Origin: Gemmatimonadaceae bacterium
GTDB lineage: Bacteria > Gemmatimonadota > Gemmatimonadetes > Gemmatimonadales > Gemmatimonadaceae
Direction of reading: 5' to 3'
Length of the DNA: 64,000 nt
Assembly: GCA_020846935.1 (NCBI GenBank)
Contig: JADLCY010000001.1
Span: 248,001-312,000, forward strand
The first letter of the stretch is position 1. Every line of letters begins with the position of its first letter. Below are positions 60,401-64,000 of the stretch, piece by piece. The notes beneath the pieces are model-generated. The model saw only the letters and a program-made list of their open reading frames with translations, was not told where the DNA came from and did not search any database. Position numbers and translations under genes: made by a program.

Positions 60401-61981
60401 TCAGGAGCCCTGTGTGGGCAACGGCGGATACAGGTCGCGCAGTCGATAGACCGTGAAGTCGCCGTTCTCGAACACGGGTTCGAACGACGACTTTCGCTCC
60501 TGCATCAGCGTTTCCAGGCCATCGAGCGAGGGGTGCAGCAGGCCGATGCTGCCGGTGATGACGTGCGTCAGGCGCACGCGCGCAAACTCCGACACGACGT
60601 CCTCTGGTTTGGCCCAGAAGAAGCCCATGGCTGGCACGCCCGTCTCCAGCGTGAGCACGCGTGGGGTAATGAACAAAACGCGCATGGGATCGGGACTGCG
60701 TGCTGCCTCTCCGCGCACCCACTCGAAGAGCGCCTGCACGTCGGGTCGCGTGAGCAACTCACCGCGCGCGGGCGTCTGCGTCGCGGTGGCCACCGACCCG
60801 GCGATGATCGCGGCAGCGCCCCACGGCACGAGCCGCTGCATGGGCGCCGAGATGCGCGGCAACCAGCTCACCAGGCGCCGAGCGCCGGCGAACAGGCAAT
60901 AGACGATCACGGGCCACATGGGCCAGAGATACCGCTGGTCATACACGGGCGCCGTCCCCATGACGCCGAGGTAGGCCACCACGAGGCAGAACAGCAGCGA
61001 CCTCCAGTAGCGCCTCACGAAATCCCAGGCACCGAGTGGCAGCAGGATGAGTCCGACGCCATGCCAGGCGTCATTGATGAGGTTCCACGGCGTGGGATAC
61101 AGCAGACTCTCGAGGAGCGAGAACCGATAGCGCACGAAGATGGAGATGAACCGCTTGAAGAGCACCTCGGGGCCACGCAGCGCGAGTGCAAGAAACGGCA
61201 CGCGGTCGAGGCCCACGATGACGATGGCGATGGCACCGAGGACGACCCAGGCGAGGCTCAGCGTGAGCAGCTTCTTCCGATCGCGCGGCCGTACCAGGGC
61301 GAGCAGGAACACGGCGGGCACGATCGCAACGCCGATGAGCCGCACGGAGATCACGAAAGTTCCCAGCAGCCCAATGAGCAACGTGCGTCGCCACGTCAGC
61401 GGCACCTCGGTGTCCGCGAGCAGCGTGATCCCGAACAACAGCGCCATGAACGGCACGTCGGAGAGCGGCGAGTTGGTGGCGAACGACGCTTCGAGACCAA
61501 CGCCAACGGCAGCCGCTGTCGCCACCGCGATCCAGCGATCGTCACCGCGGCCGATGCGAAGCGCGATCGCGACGATGAAGCCGACCATGAACAGCGTGAC
61601 GAGAATCTTGGGGACGAGGAGTCCCGTCCCGAACAGCGCCACGGAGGGCAGCAGCAGCAACGGCCATCCCGGCGGCTGCACGCGGGGCCCGATCATGAAG
61701 TTGTACGGCGTGTAGAGGTACCCGATGTCGCCATAGGGCCGACCGTCGACAAGCGCCTTGGCATGTGACAGGTACTGCGCGTAGTCACCCGCTTCTTTGA
61801 ACGGCAACAGACGCCAGTGGACGGCCGCGAGCACGGCGAACGGCGCGACGGCCAGGGCAAGCCACAACACCGCGCGCGGCCACGGACCCCAGTCTGCTGC
61901 GACCCCGGACCTGGGGCGGGACTCGGGGGAGGACAACACGGGCGCAGTCCACGGCTGGGAAGGAGAGGCAACTTCGGCCAC
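60401..61981 (-). CDS. Polytopic membrane glycosyltransferase-like protein
   Basis: A 526-aa protein with about 11 helices and a soluble C-terminal domain of about 100 residues. FKEAGDYAQYLSHAKAL after the first helix gives an acidic GDY motif in the GT-C loop position, and NSPLSDVPFMALL fits the second loop. The family acts on polyprenyl-phosphate sugars. The GTG start at 61981 leaves only 69 nt to the divergent VanZ-like gene. Donor and acceptor unknown. Confidence 0.72.
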   Translation of the reverse strand: MAEVASPSQPWTAPVLSSPESRPRSGVAADWGPWPRAVLWLALAVAPFAVLAAVHWRLLPFKEAGDYAQYLSHAKALVDGRPYGDIGYLYTPYNFMIGPRVQPPGWPLLLLPSVALFGTGLLVPKILVTLFMVGFIVAIALRIGRGDDRWIAVATAAAVGVGLEASFATNSPLSDVPFMALLFGITLLADTEVPLTWRRTLLIGLLGTFVISVRLIGVAIVPAVFLLALVRPRDRKKLLTLSLAWVVLGAIAIVIVGLDRVPFLALALRGPEVLFKRFISIFVRYRFSLLESLLYPTPWNLINDAWHGVGLILLPLGAWDFVRRYWRSLLFCLVVAYLGVMGTAPVYDQRYLWPMWPVIVYCLFAGARRLVSWLPRISAPMQRLVPWGAAAIIAGSVATATQTPARGELLTRPDVQALFEWVRGEAARSPDPMRVLFITPRVLTLETGVPAMGFFWAKPEDVVSEFARVRLTHVITGSIGLLHPSLDGLETLMQERKSSFEPVFENGDFTVYRLRDLYPPLPTQGS

Positions 61982-62050
61982 GTGGCTGAAGTTTGCAAGC
62001 TCCGGGCCGCTAGGTCAGGGTGACGGAGATCAGACGACTATCTTCTTCTC

Positions 62051-63331
62051 GTGCCGAACCGCCCCAGACCCAGATCGTCGATCCTCCCGCGCCTGGCAGC
62101 TGTGGGGTTTGTGGTCGTCATCGCGGCCGCCACGCTGTGGCCCATGCCCGGCGCCCCTCAGCCCGCCGAAGGGCTGTGCGTCATCTGTGGCTCGCTCGGC
62201 GGCATCGACTTTCTGTCCAACATCGCCCTGTTCGTTCCGCTCGGCGTCTCGTTGGTGGCGGCCGGTACAAGACCGACCACCACCGTCATCCTCGGTGCCG
62301 CGTTTTCGCTGGGGATCGAGGCCCTGCAATGGCAGACGATTGCGGGCCGCGATGCATCCCTCGGCGACCTGTTCTCCAACACACTGGGGACGGCGCTCGG
62401 CGCAGCGCTGATGTCGTATCGGCGGCTACTGCTGCTGCCGTCGCCGCGGGTGGCGAGGCGGCTGGCCCGAGGAATGACGGTGCTGGTGATTGTGGTGGGC
62501 AGCGCGAGCGCGTGGGCCATGCGCCCCGCCCCCGTCGTGTACAAGTACTGGAGCCAGTGGGCACCGGTGCGGCACAACTATCATCCCTTTCAGGGCCGAC
62601 TACTCACCCTGGTGCTCGACAACCATCCGATTCCCCTCGGTGCCGAAATCGACCCGACACGAGAGGATTCGAGCTTCGCGCAGGGGCTGTTCGAGGTGAA
62701 GGCAGTCATCCTGCCCGATTCGATGCCGGTTGGCACGGGCCTCATCGCGCGCGCGGGCAACCCGATCGACGAGGAGTTCGAACTGGCGCAGCGAGGCCAC
62801 GACCTGCTGTTTCGCGCACGTCGCAATGCGTCGCGTCTGGCGATTCGCACACCGGTCATCGTGCTCCGGAATGCCTTCGTTGGCCCACCGGGCGTCGTCT
62901 ACCACGTGTCGGCTCGCACGCGTCGCGCGCACATCGACCTGTCGTCAACCGTGGATGGCGGCGCGACCGTTGCGGATTCCGTACCGCTCACGATTGGGCG
63001 CATCTGGCAATCGCTCGCGCCGATCGAGGTGCGCGACGTGCGGTGGCATGGCCCGGGAGCGACGGCCGCGATGGCTCTGCTGCTTCTCCCGCTGGCCTAC
63101 TGGGCGGCGAGTGGCGTAATGCTTTCGGCGGCGACGGTGTGGCTTGGCACGGTGGCCCTGGTGCTGATTGGCGGCATTCCGGTTGTTGCCGGGATTGCGC
63201 CAGGCGGCGCGTGGGAGTCTCTTGGGCTCGTGCTCGGCGCGACGGTGGGCATCGCGCTCGCGCGGTTCACCGTTGCCAGAACCAGCGCGTCCGGCGGGCG
63301 TCCAATGCGGTCAGCGAACCCGCTGCATTGA
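62051..63331 (+). CDS. VanZ-like membrane protein with C-terminal extracytoplasmic domain
   Basis: A 426-aa protein. Residues about 10-130 match the VanZ-like family: DFLSNIALFVPLGVSL, SLGIEALQW and DLFSNTLGTALG are its characteristic helices. A middle segment (about 150-325) is soluble and beta-rich, resembling a lectin-like jelly roll (QGLFEVKAVILPDS, DLLFRARRNASRLA), followed by three C-terminal helices. The function of VanZ-like proteins outside teicoplanin resistance is unsettled. GTG start at 62051. The 3' end overlaps the convergent gene by 65 nt. Confidence 0.8.
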   Translation: MPNRPRPRSSILPRLAAVGFVVVIAAATLWPMPGAPQPAEGLCVICGSLGGIDFLSNIALFVPLGVSLVAAGTRPTTTVILGAAFSLGIEALQWQTIAGRDASLGDLFSNTLGTALGAALMSYRRLLLLPSPRVARRLARGMTVLVIVVGSASAWAMRPAPVVYKYWSQWAPVRHNYHPFQGRLLTLVLDNHPIPLGAEIDPTREDSSFAQGLFEVKAVILPDSMPVGTGLIARAGNPIDEEFELAQRGHDLLFRARRNASRLAIRTPVIVLRNAFVGPPGVVYHVSARTRRAHIDLSSTVDGGATVADSVPLTIGRIWQSLAPIEVRDVRWHGPGATAAMALLLLPLAYWAASGVMLSAATVWLGTVALVLIGGIPVVAGIAPGGAWESLGLVLGATVGIALARFTVARTSASGGRPMRSANPLH

Positions 63332-64000
63332 TGGTGTGTGTCGCGACCAGGTCGCGGCGCCAGTGTGGTTCGAGTCGCGACACTGCCGTCTCGCGATAGC
63401 CCTCGTCGTCGAGCTGGTCGATGCGCTGGATCGTCATCGCGCCACCGTAGCGACGCGAGCCATCCTGTGCGGGGCGATACCACGCGCCTCCGTGACAGAA
63501 CAATCGACCGGCGGGACGCGCCGAGCGCACGTCGCTGATCACGGGGTTCCGTGCGTGCGGTCGCCAGGGACCGAGCGGCGAATCGGCATGGTACAGATAG
63601 AGTTCGTCCCAGGCGTCGCCACCGCTTTCGGTGCCGGCGGCGAACATCCACCATCGACCGTCGACCTGCGTGATGGTGGCATCGACGAGCGGCCGATCGT
63701 CGAGCAGCACGCTGACGCGGCTCCACTGGTCGGGGAAGCGGGTGGCGCGCCACAACTCCACGCGCCCCATTGCCGCGGTCTCGGGCACCATGTAGTGCTG
63801 CCCCTGCCACTCGAACACGTACGGGTACGAGAGGTGGTAGTCGGTAGCGAGGGCTTCGCGCATGGGGCCCGCGTTGCCCCTGGCGTCGACCTCGAACACG
63901 GCGATGTGCGCGCGACCTCTCGCGGTCACGAAGTCCTCGAAGAACACGTAGTGTCGCCCATCAACGACCACGGGGAACGGGTCGGCCCAGAACCGATCGT
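63267..64000 (-). CDS. Partial beta-propeller protein (GIPC-transferase-like C-terminal domain)
   Basis: The 3' part of a longer gene that runs off the window end; about 244 residues are visible. DRFWADPFPVV followed by GRHYVFFEDF, then SYPYVFEWQGQHYMVPE and LYHADSPLGPWRPHARNP, are the repeated blades of the glycosidase-43-like domain found in glucosamine inositolphosphorylceramide transferase-like proteins. In bacteria that domain often follows a formyltransferase-like domain; that part, if present, lies beyond the window. The visible open frame continues through the last base. Role probably in glycan modification. Confidence 0.72.
   Translation of the reverse strand, partial: DRFWADPFPVVVDGRHYVFFEDFVTARGRAHIAVFEVDARGNAGPMREALATDYHLSYPYVFEWQGQHYMVPETAAMGRVELWRATRFPDQWSRVSVLLDDRPLVDATITQVDGRWWMFAAGTESGGDAWDELYLYHADSPLGPWRPHARNPVISDVRSARPAGRLFCHGGAWYRPAQDGSRRYGGAMTIQRIDQLDDEGYRETAVSRLEPHWRRDLVATHTINAAGSLTALDARRTRWFWQR

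Noticed and set aside
59040-60449. Overlapping plus-strand frame of 469 codons across the GT4 gene
   Set aside because: It is a different frame of the GT4 gene at 59314-60399 with Arg/Ala/Pro-rich shadow composition.
1-64000. CRISPR array, tRNA, rRNA or integron
   Set aside because: No regularly spaced repeats, tRNA-like cloverleaf or rRNA segment was recognised by eye, and no integron integrase gene accompanies the attC-like core words.

Overview
This is a high-GC, densely coded bacterial window dominated by cell-surface glycan genes. The composition, the lipoproteins built from many BIG2 (Ig-like) repeats, and the mix of exopolysaccharide, sulfate-activation and membrane glycosyltransferase genes suggest Gemmatimonadota. 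That placement is inference; the window has no rRNA or other marker gene.

Layout. (1) Positions 34-8686, minus strand: a tightly overlapping operon of three polytopic glycosyltransferase-like proteins, a flippase-like/methyltransferase fusion and a glycosidase-like lipoprotein. (2) 8988-13648, minus: a membrane-anchored alkaline-phosphatase-superfamily protein and a second glycosidase-like lipoprotein with five BIG2 repeats. (3) 14051-15916, plus: a large membrane protein resembling the LIC_10190 group. (4) 15913-28997, minus: the most unusual region. A 44-residue membrane peptide and a hairpin precede an operon encoding a cytoplasmic-type phosphodiesterase, an L-prolyl-AMP-ligase-like adenylation enzyme, an acyl-CoA-dehydrogenase-like flavoenzyme, an MBOAT-SGNH fusion, a stand-alone carrier protein, and three more membrane-anchored superfamily enzymes with Thr as the expected nucleophile. 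(5) 29185-34058, plus: sulfate uptake and activation (DASS transporter, APS kinase-ATP sulfurylase fusion, PHP phosphatase, second APS kinase). (6) 34298-50571, plus: an exopolysaccharide locus with a Wzy-like polymerase/ligase, glycosyltransferases, AlgI-like MBOAT and SGNH partner, Wzx-like flippase, heparinase-like lyase, asparagine-synthase-type amidotransferase, formyltransferase-like protein, deacetylase and an AlgD-like dehydrogenase. (7) 50775-54105: a glycosyltransferase of different codon use and a decayed IS21-family element. (8) 54106-64000: a giant BIG2/beta-helix lipoprotein, a GT4, another membrane glycosyltransferase-like protein, a VanZ-like protein and a truncated beta-propeller gene at the window edge.

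How it may work together. Region 6 looks like a Wzx/Wzy-type pathway for a uronate-containing, O-acetylated polymer. Region 4 looks like a second decoration system. Amino-acid activation, loading on a carrier, oxidation while carrier-bound, and transfer by an MBOAT would resemble the Dlt D-alanylation pathway, but with an amino acid that is probably proline and a likely pyrrole-2-carboxyl product. The adjacent EptA/LtaS-like enzymes could build or modify the acceptor. This combination is the strongest candidate here for an undescribed system. The chemistry is inferred from motifs and gene order only.
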